A stretch of 64,000 nucleotides of DNA from Methanolobus sediminis (GCF_031312595.1 NZ_CP133592.1:2418001-2482000), one strand, 5' to 3'. Counted from the first letter of the stretch, positions 39,738-54,383 are shown. Numbers and translations: made by a program. Notes: generated by a model from the letters alone, not told the origin.

Positions 39738-42248
39738 CTACTCATCGTCAGGTCTGATCCTTGCTACTCCTACTACTTTATCGCTGGCACGTACATCCAT
39801 TATCTTAACACCCTGTGTGTTCCTGCCCTGGACACGTACGTCCTTCACAGGAATACGGATTATGATGCCTTCAGAGCTTGTAAGCATGATGTCATCTTCA
39901 TCATGTACCGCTTTCACATTTATCACAGGTCCGTTACGCAGGCTTGTGACTATGGTTATCACGCCACGTCCGCCTCTGTGCATGGCCCTGTACTCATCAA
40001 ACTCAGTTCTCTTACCAAAACCATTTTCAGTTACAGTCAGAAGTGATGCAGTTTCATCCACAAGATCAAGGCTCACAACCATGTCACCTTCTTCCAGATT
40101 CATTCCCCGGACACCCTTGGCACTGCGACCCATAACACGAACTTCACTCTCAGGGAACCTGATAGCTTTTCCATGTCTTGAGACCATGACCATGTCTTTG
40201 GAACCATCTGTAAGTGCAACATTCACAAGTTCATCCTCATCCTCAAGGCTGATGGCAATAATGCCCTTCTTGCGTGGGTTGCTGAAATCAGAAAGCTGGC
40301 TCTTCTTCACAGTACCTGTGCGGGTTGCCATGAACAGGAATTCATCTTCCTTGAACTCGCTGACAGGTATCATTGCTGTAACCAGTTCACCTTCACCAAG
40401 TTCAAGCAGGTTCACAATGGCTTTTCCACGGGACTGTCTGCTGCCTTCCGGAATCTCGTACACCTTACGCCAGTGCACACGGCCCTGGTTTGTGAAGAAC
40501 ATAAGATAATCGTGCGTTGAAGCTACAAAGATATCAACAACAAAATCCTCATCCTTGGTATCCATTCCGATGACACCTTTTCCGCCTCTGTGCTGCTGTG
40601 AATATGTGTCAACAGGAAGTCTCTTGATGTATCCACTGTTTGTGATGGTTACAACCATCTCAGCTTCGGGAATGAGGTCTTCAGTTTCAAGTTCCTCAAC
40701 AGAGGATTTAATGGCTGTTCTGCGCTCGTCACCGAAACGCTCTTTCAGGTCAGTGATTTCTTCCCTGATAATTCCATATTTCCTCTCATCACTTTCGATG
40801 ATAGCTTTATATTCAGCAATCTGCCTGAGGAGTTCGTCATATTCATCATCGATCTTCTGTCTTTCAAGACCGGTGAGTTTCTGCAGGCGCATATCAAGGA
40901 TAGCCTTTGCCTGTAACTCATCGAGACCGAATTTTGAAATGAGTCCTTCCCTTGCATCATCAACATTTGCAGAAGAGCGGATAAGTGAAATAACTTCATC
41001 GAGGTGATCAAGGGCGATCTTGAGACCCCTGAGTATGTGTGCCCTGTCCTCAGCTTTTTTCAGCATGAACTGTGTACGCTTGAGGATAACGTCAATACGG
41101 TGATCAAGATAGATCCTGAGTATTTGCTTCAGGTTCAGTTCCCTTGGAACATCGTCCACAAGTGCGAGGTTAATGATACCGAAAGTAGTCTGCATCTGGG
41201 TGTGCTTGAACAACTGGTTGAGCACCACATTTGCGTTTGTTCCGCGTGTAAGTTCTATAACAACCCTGATACCCTCACGGTCAGATTCATCACGAAGGTC
41301 GGAAACACCTGTTACTTTCTTGTCCCTGACAAGGCTTGCGATATCCTCTATAAGTTTTGCCTTATTGACCTGATATGGAAGTTCTGAGACAACTATGCGG
41401 TACTTGTCCTTCTTCATCTCCTCTATCTCAGCAACAGCTCTGACCCGGACTCTTCCACGACCAGTCTCATAAGCTTCCCTGATTCCCTGTTTACCAAGTA
41501 TGACACCACCGGTTGGGAAATCAGGTCCCTTTACTGCTGTCATAAGTTCCTGGATTGTCACATCAGGGTTATCGATCATCATCATAGTTGCATTGATAAC
41601 CTCGGTAAGATTGTGAGGTGCCATGTTGGTTGCCATTCCCACAGCAATACCTGTTGACCCGTTAATAAGCAGGTTTGGCAGTTTTGCAGGAAGCACAACC
41701 GGTTCCTGAAGAGATCCATCATAATTGGGACGTGTTGCAATGGTCTCCTTATCGATATCAAGAAGCATCTCATCGCATATCTTATCCATGCGAACCTCAG
41801 TGTAACGCATAGCAGCAGCGGAGTCACCGTCAATTGAACCGAAGTTACCCTGTCCGTCTATGAACGGATATCTCAGGGAGAAATCCTGCACCATCCTGAC
41901 AAGGGAATCATAAACAGCAGAATCGCCGTGCGGGTGGTACTTACCAAGAACGTCTCCCACTACACGGGCAGACTTCTTGTAAGCCTTGTCATAGGTGATT
42001 CCTGCCTCTTTCATGGCATAGAGAATTCTTCGGTGAACTGGCTTGAGACCATCCTTTGCATCCGGCAGAGCACGGCTTACAATTACACTCATGGCATAAT
42101 CCATGAATGAGTTCTTCATCTCATCTTCAATAAGGACGGGAACTATTTTCTCACCGGTATCTGTTGGCTGGATATCAAAAGGAAGTTCCTCTTCAGGATT
42201 GTTCTGCTCTTCGTCCTGAATACTATTATCATCAATATTATCTGCCAT
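39738..42248 (-). CDS. gyrA: DNA gyrase subunit A
   Basis: An 836-residue bacterial-type gyrase subunit. The catalytic tyrosine is Tyr149 in [10 protein letters not shown]. The C-terminal beta-pinwheel includes QHRGGKG near 560, the GyrA-box that distinguishes gyrase from topoisomerase IV. An acidic N-terminal extension of about 35 residues precedes the winged-helix domain. It ends in TAG, with ATG TAA right after. GAGGTGA precedes the ATG; it follows gyrB after 11 bases. Gyrase in methanogens is known to derive from bacteria by old transfer. Confidence 0.97.
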   Translation of the reverse strand: MADNIDDNSIQDEEQNNPEEELPFDIQPTDTGEKIVPVLIEDEMKNSFMDYAMSVIVSRALPDAKDGLKPVHRRILYAMKEAGITYDKAYKKSARVVGDVLGKYHPHGDSAVYDSLVRMVQDFSLRYPFIDGQGNFGSIDGDSAAAMRYTEVRMDKICDEMLLDIDKETIATRPNYDGSLQEPVVLPAKLPNLLINGSTGIAVGMATNMAPHNLTEVINATMMMIDNPDVTIQELMTAVKGPDFPTGGVILGKQGIREAYETGRGRVRVRAVAEIEEMKKDKYRIVVSELPYQVNKAKLIEDIASLVRDKKVTGVSDLRDESDREGIRVVIELTRGTNANVVLNQLFKHTQMQTTFGIINLALVDDVPRELNLKQILRIYLDHRIDVILKRTQFMLKKAEDRAHILRGLKIALDHLDEVISLIRSSANVDDAREGLISKFGLDELQAKAILDMRLQKLTGLERQKIDDEYDELLRQIAEYKAIIESDERKYGIIREEITDLKERFGDERRTAIKSSVEELETEDLIPEAEMVVTITNSGYIKRLPVDTYSQQHRGGKGVIGMDTKDEDFVVDIFVASTHDYLMFFTNQGRVHWRKVYEIPEGSRQSRGKAIVNLLELGEGELVTAMIPVSEFKEDEFLFMATRTGTVKKSQLSDFSNPRKKGIIAISLEDEDELVNVALTDGSKDMVMVSRHGKAIRFPESEVRVMGRSAKGVRGMNLEEGDMVVSLDLVDETASLLTVTENGFGKRTEFDEYRAMHRGGRGVITIVTSLRNGPVINVKAVHDEDDIMLTSSEGIIIRIPVKDVRVQGRNTQGVKIMDVRASDKVVGVARIRPDDE

Positions 42249-42259
42249 TTTTCCTCACC

Positions 42260-44164
<1,905 letters not shown>

Positions 44165-44391
44165 TTAAATAACAGCTCCGTGAAAAAGTTTATAATCGCG
44201 ATTAACAATGCTTGATTGATTCGTGTCTAAAACGTACACTAGTTCGTTCTTTAAAATACAGTCAAAGAAATATTAACGTTCAATCTCTCGTTTCTTATTT
44301 TAACTTAAAACATCTGGCTTCTAATATGCATTCATGCTTATTAAATGTTTATATAAAATTGATTAAAAAAGTAAAAAAAGAAACTTAAAAA

Positions 44392-45498
44392 TCAGTTTCT
44401 TGCTGCCATATAGATGTTACCAATTGGTATGAGTGTTGCAGCCAGATAAATAAGTCCGCCTATGATCGGGATTGCACTTACAATGAGCAGTACCAGAAGT
44501 CCGAATGCCATTTCGTTCATTGTCCTTGTACTTTTACCCATTTTACTTAGCAGATGACGTCCGATCCATATGGATGCTATTATCCTTGCAACGTAAAGCA
44601 TTACAAAGAGAGTTACCATCATGATAAGTCCCAGTGGAATTCCTATGATAGTGACAAAGAGCAGTATTGCCAGTATACTTGCTACTATCAGAACAAGCAG
44701 TCCTGTAAGAAAAGCCATTCCTGGAGATTCAGAAGTTTTAGCAGCGATATTTTCCATGTATTCCGGCCATATCGCCAGTCCGATAAGACCTATAAGGACC
44801 AATGCAAGATATGAAATAAGTCCGCTTATCAGGGATGATACAATTCTACCATTGTCATGATATTCCATTTCGTAGTATTGAATATTATTCCCAACAACTC
44901 CTTCCTCAATTTTTGTTTCGGATCTGCTCCTGTATTCAAGATTACCAGCTATGGAAGCATCAGGTGATATTGTTATTTTCTCCGCGTTTAGTTCTGCATT
45001 TCCGCCAATATTACCTTCAATATCGATCTCTTTTGCAGAAGCTTCTACGTTACCAACAACGTCTCCCAGAATAGTGATCTTCCCTGAACCGGCTGAAAGG
45101 TCTCCTCCAATGTTTCCCGTATCAGCAAGAATCGTCTCACCGGTAAAGGAAATTACATCATCCTGCACACTTCCGTCAATCGTTAGCGTTCCCGATGCGA
45201 CCCTTACATCATCGCCTACCGTACCGCTGATAGTAACATCTCCTGCAGCAACGATAAGATCTTCTTCAATGGTTCCTTTCACGTTAACCGTGCCACCGGC
45301 AACGACCACATCACCATTGACGGTCCCCTCAATTATAACATTTCCGCCGGCAACAATCACATCATCATCTATCACATCATCAATGACAACTGTGTCACCA
45401 CTTTCAATTGTGGTATATGCTGCAGCCGTATGGATGAATAACATAAAAGTAACAACCAGCAGCATAATCCTGCATAAAGCTTGTAAGCCAGGTTTCAT
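44392..45498 (-). CDS. Bactofilin-like membrane protein
   Basis: A 368-residue protein. After a signal-like segment (IMLLVVTFMLFIHTAAA) come about 180 residues of short beta-helical repeats of the type VIVEGTVNGDVVVAGGTV, close to the polymer-forming bactofilin/DUF583 fold. From about 220 follow four to five membrane segments rich in Ile, Leu and Gly. The combination places the beta-helix outside the cell and anchors it. It probably has a surface or cell-shape role, which is inferred. GGGGGAG precedes the ATG. Confidence 0.78.
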   Translation of the reverse strand: MKPGLQALCRIMLLVVTFMLFIHTAAAYTTIESGDTVVIDDVIDDDVIVAGGNVIIEGTVNGDVVVAGGTVNVKGTIEEDLIVAAGDVTISGTVGDDVRVASGTLTIDGSVQDDVISFTGETILADTGNIGGDLSAGSGKITILGDVVGNVEASAKEIDIEGNIGGNAELNAEKITISPDASIAGNLEYRSRSETKIEEGVVGNNIQYYEMEYHDNGRIVSSLISGLISYLALVLIGLIGLAIWPEYMENIAAKTSESPGMAFLTGLLVLIVASILAILLFVTIIGIPLGLIMMVTLFVMLYVARIIASIWIGRHLLSKMGKSTRTMNEMAFGLLVLLIVSAIPIIGGLIYLAATLIPIGNIYMAARN

Positions 45499-45654
45499 TT
45501 TGTAGACTCCCCCTCTACAATTAAATTTTAGTGATTATTCTATTCTTTGTTTTTCATTGATTAAATGCTTATTCGATTGCACTGGCTCGGCATCTAATTT
45601 CTTTTGAGTAAGTATGTACAACTCGGAATTTCAACAAATTAAATCCTTAGAATC

Positions 45655-45939
45655 ATGAACTTGAAACCTCTTTTGAAGCTTGCTCAGTATTTTGTTGAGA
45701 AAAGGAAGACTCTTGATTATAGTAAGTCTGCTTACTCAGTTGAAAGGCAGGATTCAGACGAAATCAGGCAGAACATATTGAGTACATCTTATTCTGAGTA
45801 GAAGATGGGATTCTCAAAAGTTACTCTACATTACATGAAAAAGAATGCTGATGCGGATAAACCATTTACTTTAGAATCTCATGTAAGGGAACGGTTGGAA
45901 ATATGGGTGAGGAATAATTCTTGTACCATATCAGTTTAA
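45655..45939 (+). pseudogene. Decayed C-terminal part of a Cas1-family integrase
   Basis: Reading from 45655, the frame gives KPLLKLAQYFVEKRKTLDY, then ERQDSDEIRQNIL, an in-frame TAG at 45799-45801, and then GFSKVTLHYMKKNADADKPFTLESHVRERLE before TAA at 45937. From memory this matches the C-terminal end and helix-turn-helix-like tail of Cas1 or casposase proteins of Methanosarcinaceae. In the intact form the TAG position is expected to be Trp (SEWKKMGF). The N-terminal catalytic part is absent. A homology search is needed to confirm the family. Confidence 0.5.
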
Positions 45940-45994
45940 GGGGAAGGATAAAGAATATGAAAAATCCTCACTCCCCAAAACCTTCATTTTTTAT

Positions 45995-47296
45995 TTACTC
46001 TTCGATTCCAATTGCTACATGGTGCTCAGTGATTACTGGTGTTTGCTCAATGATTCCCATGACATTAACAATTCCAAATACTATTCCAAGTGCGATTGCT
46101 GCTATTCCAAGGAATGCATATGCATCGTAGAGTGTACCAGTCTTAAGTATAGGCTGGATGACTATCGGGCATATAAATTGTCCAAAGAAAAGAACAGTTG
46201 CATATCCGGAAAATATCTTTCCTCTCATTTGCTCTGGTGCAATTCTTCCAAGCCAGCTCAGGTTTGTTGCATTAATGATGCCGAAAGCAATTCCTGTAAC
46301 AATCAAACCTGCTATTAGTATAGTCATATTAGATACAATCGATAGGGTGAAAACACCTGCACCAAGTATCATGAAAAAAAAGACATTAGTCTTTATCTCA
46401 GAAATGAAGCCAGAAATTCTTATATGACTCAGTGCTCCAAATGTTGCGAAAAGTCCGGGTATGGATATCAGGGCACCTATAAGGAGTGCAGAATCGATTC
46501 CTTTTTCATCCAGAACGAATGGAAGTTTTGTTGGAACTGAGAAGAAAAGTACCATCATCACTATTGTTGCTATATAGATCAAAGCTATGCTTTTCAGGTC
46601 AAGATTCCATTTCTCCAGACGATGTGCATGTCCGTGTGGTTTATTGTTTTTCAGTTCGTTTTTTTCCAGAACAGGATTATTCTTCGAGCTGCTGATAGAT
46701 ATCAGTGCTCCAGGGATTAGCACCAGTGATATAAGGTAAATATAGAAAGGTGCATGCCAGCTGATATCTGCAAGTGCACCACCTGTAATCTCAAGTATTA
46801 CAGCACCAAAACCCATACAAGCTGATTGTAGTCCCATTTTTTTCCTCAGTTCCACGCCAGAGTAATTGTCTGCCAGTAAAGCAGTTGCACATATAGTCAT
46901 ACCAGATATGCCAATTCCAAGTAGCACCCTGCAAGCAAGTATCATGTATAGTGAATTAAGAACTGCACCGCTTGCACCTACAAATCCAAAGATTGCAAGT
47001 GCGACTATAAGCATTTTTTTCCTGCTATATTTATCAGCAAGCACACCAATGAAAGGCGAACTGATAATAATTCCAAGAGCAGGAAGAGTGACAACCATGG
47101 AAACAAAAAGACCCGCATTTGGCACATCAGCAAAGAATTTCAGCATCTCCGGGAGTGCCGGTGCAATTGCAGCTGCACCCATGATAGTTAACATTGATGC
47201 ACCAAGGATAACAATGAGTTTTAAAGTCTCATGTTTATTCTTAGATTTACTTTTTTGAACACTTGTTACTAGTCTTTCAGTAGGAATTCCTTCCAT
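45995..47296 (-). CDS. MFS efflux transporter
   Basis: A 433-residue major-facilitator protein with about 12 membrane segments. The motif-A loop is GVLADKYSRKKMLIV, between segments two and three, and GISGMTICATALLADNYSGVELRKKMGLQS follows segment four. A His-rich cytoplasmic loop (NNKPHGHAHRLEKW) lies mid-protein. This is the drug-efflux type of MFS; substrate unknown. GGTGAT precedes the ATG. The gene lies between two relics of a Cas1-like gene, on the opposite strand. Confidence 0.88.
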   Translation of the reverse strand: MEGIPTERLVTSVQKSKSKNKHETLKLIVILGASMLTIMGAAAIAPALPEMLKFFADVPNAGLFVSMVVTLPALGIIISSPFIGVLADKYSRKKMLIVALAIFGFVGASGAVLNSLYMILACRVLLGIGISGMTICATALLADNYSGVELRKKMGLQSACMGFGAVILEITGGALADISWHAPFYIYLISLVLIPGALISISSSKNNPVLEKNELKNNKPHGHAHRLEKWNLDLKSIALIYIATIVMMVLFFSVPTKLPFVLDEKGIDSALLIGALISIPGLFATFGALSHIRISGFISEIKTNVFFFMILGAGVFTLSIVSNMTILIAGLIVTGIAFGIINATNLSWLGRIAPEQMRGKIFSGYATVLFFGQFICPIVIQPILKTGTLYDAYAFLGIAAIALGIVFGIVNVMGIIEQTPVITEHHVAIGIEE

Positions 47297-47335
47297 TCTC
47301 TATCACCTTTTTTGTAGCAAATGTCATAAAACAAA

Positions 47336-47432
47336 CATACATGAATGTATGAATTAGATTCTCTTTTCTGCTTGTTAACAAATTATCACCTTGTGTGTGA
47401 ATTTTTATTAATAAGAAAGTTTAACACAAGGT
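47336..47432 (-). promoter_or_regulatory. MFS promoter with paired operator-like repeats
   Basis: ACCTTGTGT (47388-47396) and its inverse ACACAAGGT (47424-47432) flank a TATA-like TTATTAATAA (about 47406-47414). CATACAT-GA-ATGTATG (47336-47351) is a perfect palindrome further toward the gene. The arrangement suits a repressor that covers the promoter of an efflux pump. Confidence 0.5.
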
Positions 47433-47540
47433 TGTGTCTATATGTATCAAAAAAATTGACATCTTCTTATAATAATGGTCGATTAATAATCCTAATTTAA
47501 GATAAATTTAACGCCTATTGTTTCTATTTACAATTCAGTT

Positions 47541-47641
47541 GCTCATGCTTTTGAAAGACAGGATTTGGAGGATATAAGGCAAAATACACTCATTATATCT
47601 TATTCAGAATGGAAAAAATGGGATTTTAAATCTATTTTTTA
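47541..47641 (+). pseudogene. Second decayed fragment of the same Cas1-like gene
   Basis: The frame from 47541 reads AHAFERQDLEDIRQNTLIIS then YSEWKKWDF, aligned with ERQDSDEIRQNIL of the fragment at 45655. The loss of one A in a run of A at about 47613-47618 shifts the expected WKKMGF to WKKWDF. No start or downstream part is left. The two fragments have diverged from each other. Confidence 0.45.
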
Positions 47642-47710
47642 GACTTATGTTTTTTCGTTCTAATTAAAACTATAATTTTTAATTTCTAATAGGAGTTCTG
47701 TTTTTTCTTA

Positions 47711-48493
47711 TTAACTATATTCCTTATCCCTTTTCAAACCCGGATGATTCGGACTGATGTCCATCACCTGTCCATTCAATTCCTGTGTCACCCTGTTCAG
47801 TATATTATCGATATCTTTGGATTCTTCCTCGTCGATCATGGATGAATAGATGTCTTTGATACTTGCAAGACTTGCAGATGCCAGTGCCAGTAAAATGGAT
47901 AGCACGTCAAAAGTTACTTCTTCACGGTATTCGAAATCGCCCATTGCTCTTTTTATACCGGGATGGGCTGCATTAGAAATGAGTATATAAAAATCATCTA
48001 CAAGTTTTTTCTTCTCTCCAGTGTATAACACTTCGCGTATTCTTGATGGCCTGAGCCAGTGATGCTTATTTTTCAACTCTTTTTCTTCATCTTCCGTAAG
48101 TGTACCTAACTGTTGCTTATAGAAAATGTATGCTTCTCTGTCAGTCAGATGAAGCAGGTACATCTGGGTAATCCCTTCAAAAACAGTTCTTAAATTCAGG
48201 TAAGCAGGATTGTTCAGGCCAATACATGCTAATTTGTAGGCTGCGATCAAATTGTGGTTGTTTCGCTCAAATAGTACAGGTATAATGGATTTAGGACCAT
48301 CAGGACGTTGGCCTGTTGTTTTTAACTCATCAATGAATCCGGCATTCAGAACTGTTGTAAGATAGAATAACAATTCTATTGAATCCTGAAAGATATCAAG
48401 CTTAGCGGCATGTTCCCTGAAGATGATATCTTTCCTGTAGTTCAGGATAGATTCAATATCGTTATAGTCACGCCTTTTTTTGCCGGGATTCAT
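47711..48493 (-). CDS. Hypothetical helical protein
   Basis: A 260-residue soluble protein of mostly helical character, not recognised. The middle stretch LIAAYKLACIGLNNPAYLNLRTVFEGITQMYLLHL resembles proteins of the DUF5677 kind, but this is weak. No Cys motif or membrane helix is convincing. Position next to relics of a Cas1-like gene makes an accessory origin possible. The ribosome site is poor. Confidence 0.6.
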   Translation of the reverse strand: MNPGKKRRDYNDIESILNYRKDIIFREHAAKLDIFQDSIELLFYLTTVLNAGFIDELKTTGQRPDGPKSIIPVLFERNNHNLIAAYKLACIGLNNPAYLNLRTVFEGITQMYLLHLTDREAYIFYKQQLGTLTEDEEKELKNKHHWLRPSRIREVLYTGEKKKLVDDFYILISNAAHPGIKRAMGDFEYREEVTFDVLSILLALASASLASIKDIYSSMIDEEESKDIDNILNRVTQELNGQVMDISPNHPGLKRDKEYS

Positions 48494-48611
48494 TTTTACT
48501 CTTTTTCCGTTGATTGTTTTTCCACATCTATGTTAAGGTTCAAGATAAGAGTTATTTTAGAACCTATTAGTAAAAAAGGTTAACACATGTGTAGTACTGA
48601 TTAATAGAAGA

Positions 48612-49106
48612 ATGAATACTTCAGAACTTCTTTCCAGGCTGCAAAAAGACAGCAGAAGTATCAGCAATGCAGACATCAGCCTTGCACGAGCTTATGCTAT
48701 GGAAGCTGTGGAACATGTCCCTGAGCCTTACAAAACCATCTATTCATCTGATTATTTTATATTCCTCTATGAAAGTTTCCTGGAAATCCGGAAGTGCAGG
48801 CCGGATGAAATTGTGATACGGGAAATTGATCCGGCAGACTATGAAGCGGCTCTTTCCAGTATAAACGAGAAAAACGACCCGGGCGACAGGAAAAGAGATG
48901 CTATGAACCGGTTTATCAGTATCGTTCATATCTACCTTACTTTCATAGTCAAAAAACCACTGCATCCTGTGGGAATGATTTTCCCCGGAGGACTAAAGAT
49001 AACAGAAGATGGAATTTTTTATTATTGTCCAGTCAAGGATAAGCAAACTGAAACCGGCATCTCATTTTGTGAGTTCTGTATCTGTAAGAACAGTGAAGAA
49101 CAGTAA
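48612..49106 (+). CDS. DUF2115 (UPF0305) protein
   Basis: A 164-residue protein of a family found mostly in methanogens. It has EIRKCRPDEI, FISIVHIYLTFIVKKPLHPVGMIFPGG and a C-terminal Cys set (YYCPVKDKQTETGISFCEFCICKN) that could hold a metal. No function is known. The family assignment is from memory of the C-terminal signature. Confidence 0.8.
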   Translation: MNTSELLSRLQKDSRSISNADISLARAYAMEAVEHVPEPYKTIYSSDYFIFLYESFLEIRKCRPDEIVIREIDPADYEAALSSINEKNDPGDRKRDAMNRFISIVHIYLTFIVKKPLHPVGMIFPGGLKITEDGIFYYCPVKDKQTETGISFCEFCICKNSEEQ

Positions 49107-49356
49107 AGAATAGAAATGACAAATTGAATAACTTGAATGATCCCGAAGGGCACGGCGAAGCCGGCGCTTTTCCCAAAAGACTAAACAAAATATCTGCGAA
49201 TTCTATACTTTTTCGTATACCTTCTGTATGGAATCATCGGAAGTTGCCGCCTTCGGCGGCTGGTTGCTTTGTTTTTAGATTTAAGCTTGCTTTTTCGTCA
49301 CTAAAAAACAAAACAAAATAAAAAATAGGAGGTAGGGCCTGAATTAGGAAAGATAT
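49107..49356 (+). terminator. Gap with GC-rich hairpins
   Basis: A 250-base gap. GCCGCC-TTC-GGCGGC at 49246-49260 is a perfect GC stem followed by T-rich sequence, a terminator for the DUF2115 gene. CCC-GAA-GGG (49142-49150) and GGC-GAA-GCC (49154-49162) are two smaller hairpins with the same GAA turn. A 65-residue frame at 49124-49321 runs through these hairpins and is not believed. Confidence 0.5.
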
Positions 49357-49971
49357 TCAGGCCTTGAATGACAGTGCTTTTGTCGGACATGCTGTAATGC
49401 ATCTTCCACACTTGATACAGTCAGGCTTGGTGCTGTTGGTGTGGACATCAAGCTGCATCGGGCAGACCTTCTCACACTTGTTACAGTTGATACACTTTGA
49501 TTCATCTGTATGGAGCTGGTATTTCTGGCCACCTATGAGGTTCTGTATGGTTCCCATTGGACAGAATGTACACCATGTACGTGGACTGACTGTAGTTCCT
49601 GCGATCAGTGCAATTGTAGTTGTAACCAGGCACATGATAACAAAGACCATACCGATCTGGTTGATAAGTCCGTGTGTGTTGAGGAGCCTGTAGCCCATAA
49701 ATCCCATCATGAGCAGGAACAGGGGAATCCTGACCCGGTAGCTTCTCAGTATTTTTGGTATTTTCTTTCCTCTTGTTATTTTCCCAACCCAGAAGTCATT
49801 GAAACTTCCTCTCGGGCAGAGGTTTCCGCAGAACCATCTTCCACGGAAGACACTTGTTATAAGCAGTGTTGCAAAGACAAGCAGCAGGAAATATCCCAGA
49901 AGCGGGAACCAGAGTCCTGCAATGGATACGATAACGACAAGGATTCCAAGATATGGAGTAATTTTCAGCAC
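49357..49971 (-). CDS. NapH-like membrane polyferredoxin
   Basis: A 204-residue membrane protein with four predicted segments in the first 130 residues. It has the CGNLCPRGSFND and CTFCPMGTIQN loops typical of NapH/CcoG-type proteins. Two 4Fe-4S clusters follow at the end: CINCNKCEKVCP and CIKCGRCITACP. The start is GTG at 49971, preceded by GAGGGTGA. It would pass electrons across or along the membrane; partners are not in the window. An HTH regulator gene lies just upstream in the same direction. Confidence 0.85.
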   Translation of the reverse strand: MLKITPYLGILVVIVSIAGLWFPLLGYFLLLVFATLLITSVFRGRWFCGNLCPRGSFNDFWVGKITRGKKIPKILRSYRVRIPLFLLMMGFMGYRLLNTHGLINQIGMVFVIMCLVTTTIALIAGTTVSPRTWCTFCPMGTIQNLIGGQKYQLHTDESKCINCNKCEKVCPMQLDVHTNSTKPDCIKCGRCITACPTKALSFKA

Positions 49972-50057
49972 AATTTCACCCTCTCTTTTCTCTTATAATT
50001 CTTATGTTTTTTTTTTGAAGTATTTATGTAGCACAATTTTCAGAGGTATTGCTGGTT

Positions 50058-50420
50058 CTACTGGTTCTCGTCAGCCCATGACTGCAATTCACTGTCCACT
50101 CTCTTGACCCAGCTATTGACGATCTCCATGATAAGTTCATGAATATCCTTCTTGCTGCGGATCTTGTATACAAAGAAGTATCCTCCGCCATCCATGTTGT
50201 TCTGGGAGCGGATGAGTATTTTTCTTTCATAGAGTTTCTTTACACTTCTCTGGACAGTTGAAAGGTTAAGTTCGAGCTCTTCAGCTATTTTTTCTGTAGT
50301 AAGCCAGTTCTGTCCGTATTGCAGGAAATACTTCAATATCTGAAGTTCGGCTTTTGTCAGGTTCAATCCGCATTTAATTACAGCTTCGATCTCAAACTCT
50401 TTACAGGCAAAGTCAACCAT
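50058..50420 (-). CDS. Winged-helix transcriptional regulator
   Basis: A 120-residue DNA-binding protein of the TrmB/MarR type. LTKAELQILKYFLQ (20-33) leads into the HTH, LTTEKIAEELELNLSTVQRSVKKLYERKILIR, and a wing with GGGYFFVYKI. CKEFEIEAVIKCG at the N-terminus adds two Cys that might sense redox or metal, which is inference. It lies 86 bases before the polyferredoxin gene, a likely target, and its own promoter has ACAGTACTGT sites. It ends in TAG, and TGA follows five codons later. Confidence 0.82.
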   Translation of the reverse strand: MVDFACKEFEIEAVIKCGLNLTKAELQILKYFLQYGQNWLTTEKIAEELELNLSTVQRSVKKLYERKILIRSQNNMDGGGYFFVYKIRSKKDIHELIMEIVNSWVKRVDSELQSWADENQ

Positions 50421-50439
50421 TTGATACCTCCGATAATCA

Positions 50440-50516
50440 ACAGTACTGTATTAAAGCAGCAGCTGTATATAAAGCGTTTCAAGAACTGTCAAATACTGCG
50501 GAAAAACAACAGTACT
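50440..50516 (-). promoter_or_regulatory. Promoter with ACAGTACTGT operator sites
   Basis: ACAGTACTGT (50440-50449) is a perfect 10-bp palindrome between the TATA-like TTTATATAC (about 50464-50472, reverse strand) and the regulator's ribosome site. ACAGTACT recurs at 50509-50516 upstream of the TATA box. The pair suggests self-repression by the adjacent HTH protein. Confidence 0.5.
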
Positions 50517-50537
50517 ATTTGAGTAAAAAAGAAATGA

Positions 50538-53629
<3,092 letters not shown>

Positions 53630-54214
53630 TCATTCCAGTAATTCAGCCGGGAAACTCTCATAATCATTTTCAGGATAAAAGGCTATTTTAGCTTCAGGAT
53701 TAAGGTTCCTGACAAGCTTTGAAACAGCATCGGAATGTTCGTTAGTATCTAACCATATCTTGCCGATACAAACAATCTCTGCACCTGATGTTTGTTTCCT
53801 GACATACTCTGTAAGCTGGTCTTCTTCCGTTTCAAAATCAAGTGAATCCACAAGTACAACAGAAGGCAAAAGTTCTACATCAGCAAGCTCCATTCTTTCA
53901 AGGTCAGCTTTTAGCTTGTGAGGTAGCACTGTCTCTTCGGCTTCAATGAATACTGTATCCGGGTTGAATTCTTCCTGTATTGTCAGGAGATTACTTCTTA
54001 TATCGGTATCAAGAGAACATGGAATACACACACTGTTGACTTCCCTTGTCTTAATTCCAAGTTCAGTGAGCGTTTTCTCATCATAATCTACTTCGCCTGT
54101 TTCCTGAACTATGACTCCGATCTTCTCTCCTTTGGAATTGAGATATTTTGCAAGTTTCAGAATAAGTGTGGTCTTGCCGCTGCCTGTAGCTCCGCCTATT
54201 ATGCTAACTTTCAT
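53630..54214 (-). CDS. CobW/HypB-like P-loop NTPase
   Basis: A 194-residue P-loop protein: Walker A is GGATGSGKTT (6-15), a CxxC in VCIPCSLDTD resembles the CxCC/CxxC metal site of CobW-family GTPases, and FIEAEETVLPHKL and VVLVDSLDFETEED follow. It is short and lacks the CobW C-terminal domain. Such proteins deliver metal to enzymes or cofactors; the target is unknown. The ATG at 54214 is chosen because GGAG is eight bases upstream. Confidence 0.78.
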   Translation of the reverse strand: MKVSIIGGATGSGKTTLILKLAKYLNSKGEKIGVIVQETGEVDYDEKTLTELGIKTREVNSVCIPCSLDTDIRSNLLTIQEEFNPDTVFIEAEETVLPHKLKADLERMELADVELLPSVVLVDSLDFETEEDQLTEYVRKQTSGAEIVCIGKIWLDTNEHSDAVSKLVRNLNPEAKIAFYPENDYESFPAELLE

Positions 54215-54383
54215 AAGATACACTCCACAAAGATATTGATAAGAAACGTCCTTGAATCTTACGGTTTAGGTGTTTGAGAGTGATGCCAGGGTTTTGGTTT
54301 GCAAATCCCTCTTCTCATTCTTAATTGGAGTTTCTTGAGAAAAATAGTAAAAGACAAAATAGAAAGAAAAAAGTTACAGGAAT

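Noticed and set aside
39718-40509. 263-residue forward frame opposite gyrA
   Set aside because: Ser/Thr-rich shadow of the conserved gyrA coding sequence; no ribosome site.
44193-44204. 12-bp palindrome TAATCGCGATTA upstream of gyrB
   Set aside because: A dozen or so such 12-bp palindromes are expected by chance in 64 kb; position near the gyrB promoter is suggestive but not enough.
49124-49321. 65-residue forward frame after the DUF2115 gene
   Set aside because: It runs through three strong GC hairpins and a terminator and has no ribosome site at its ATG.
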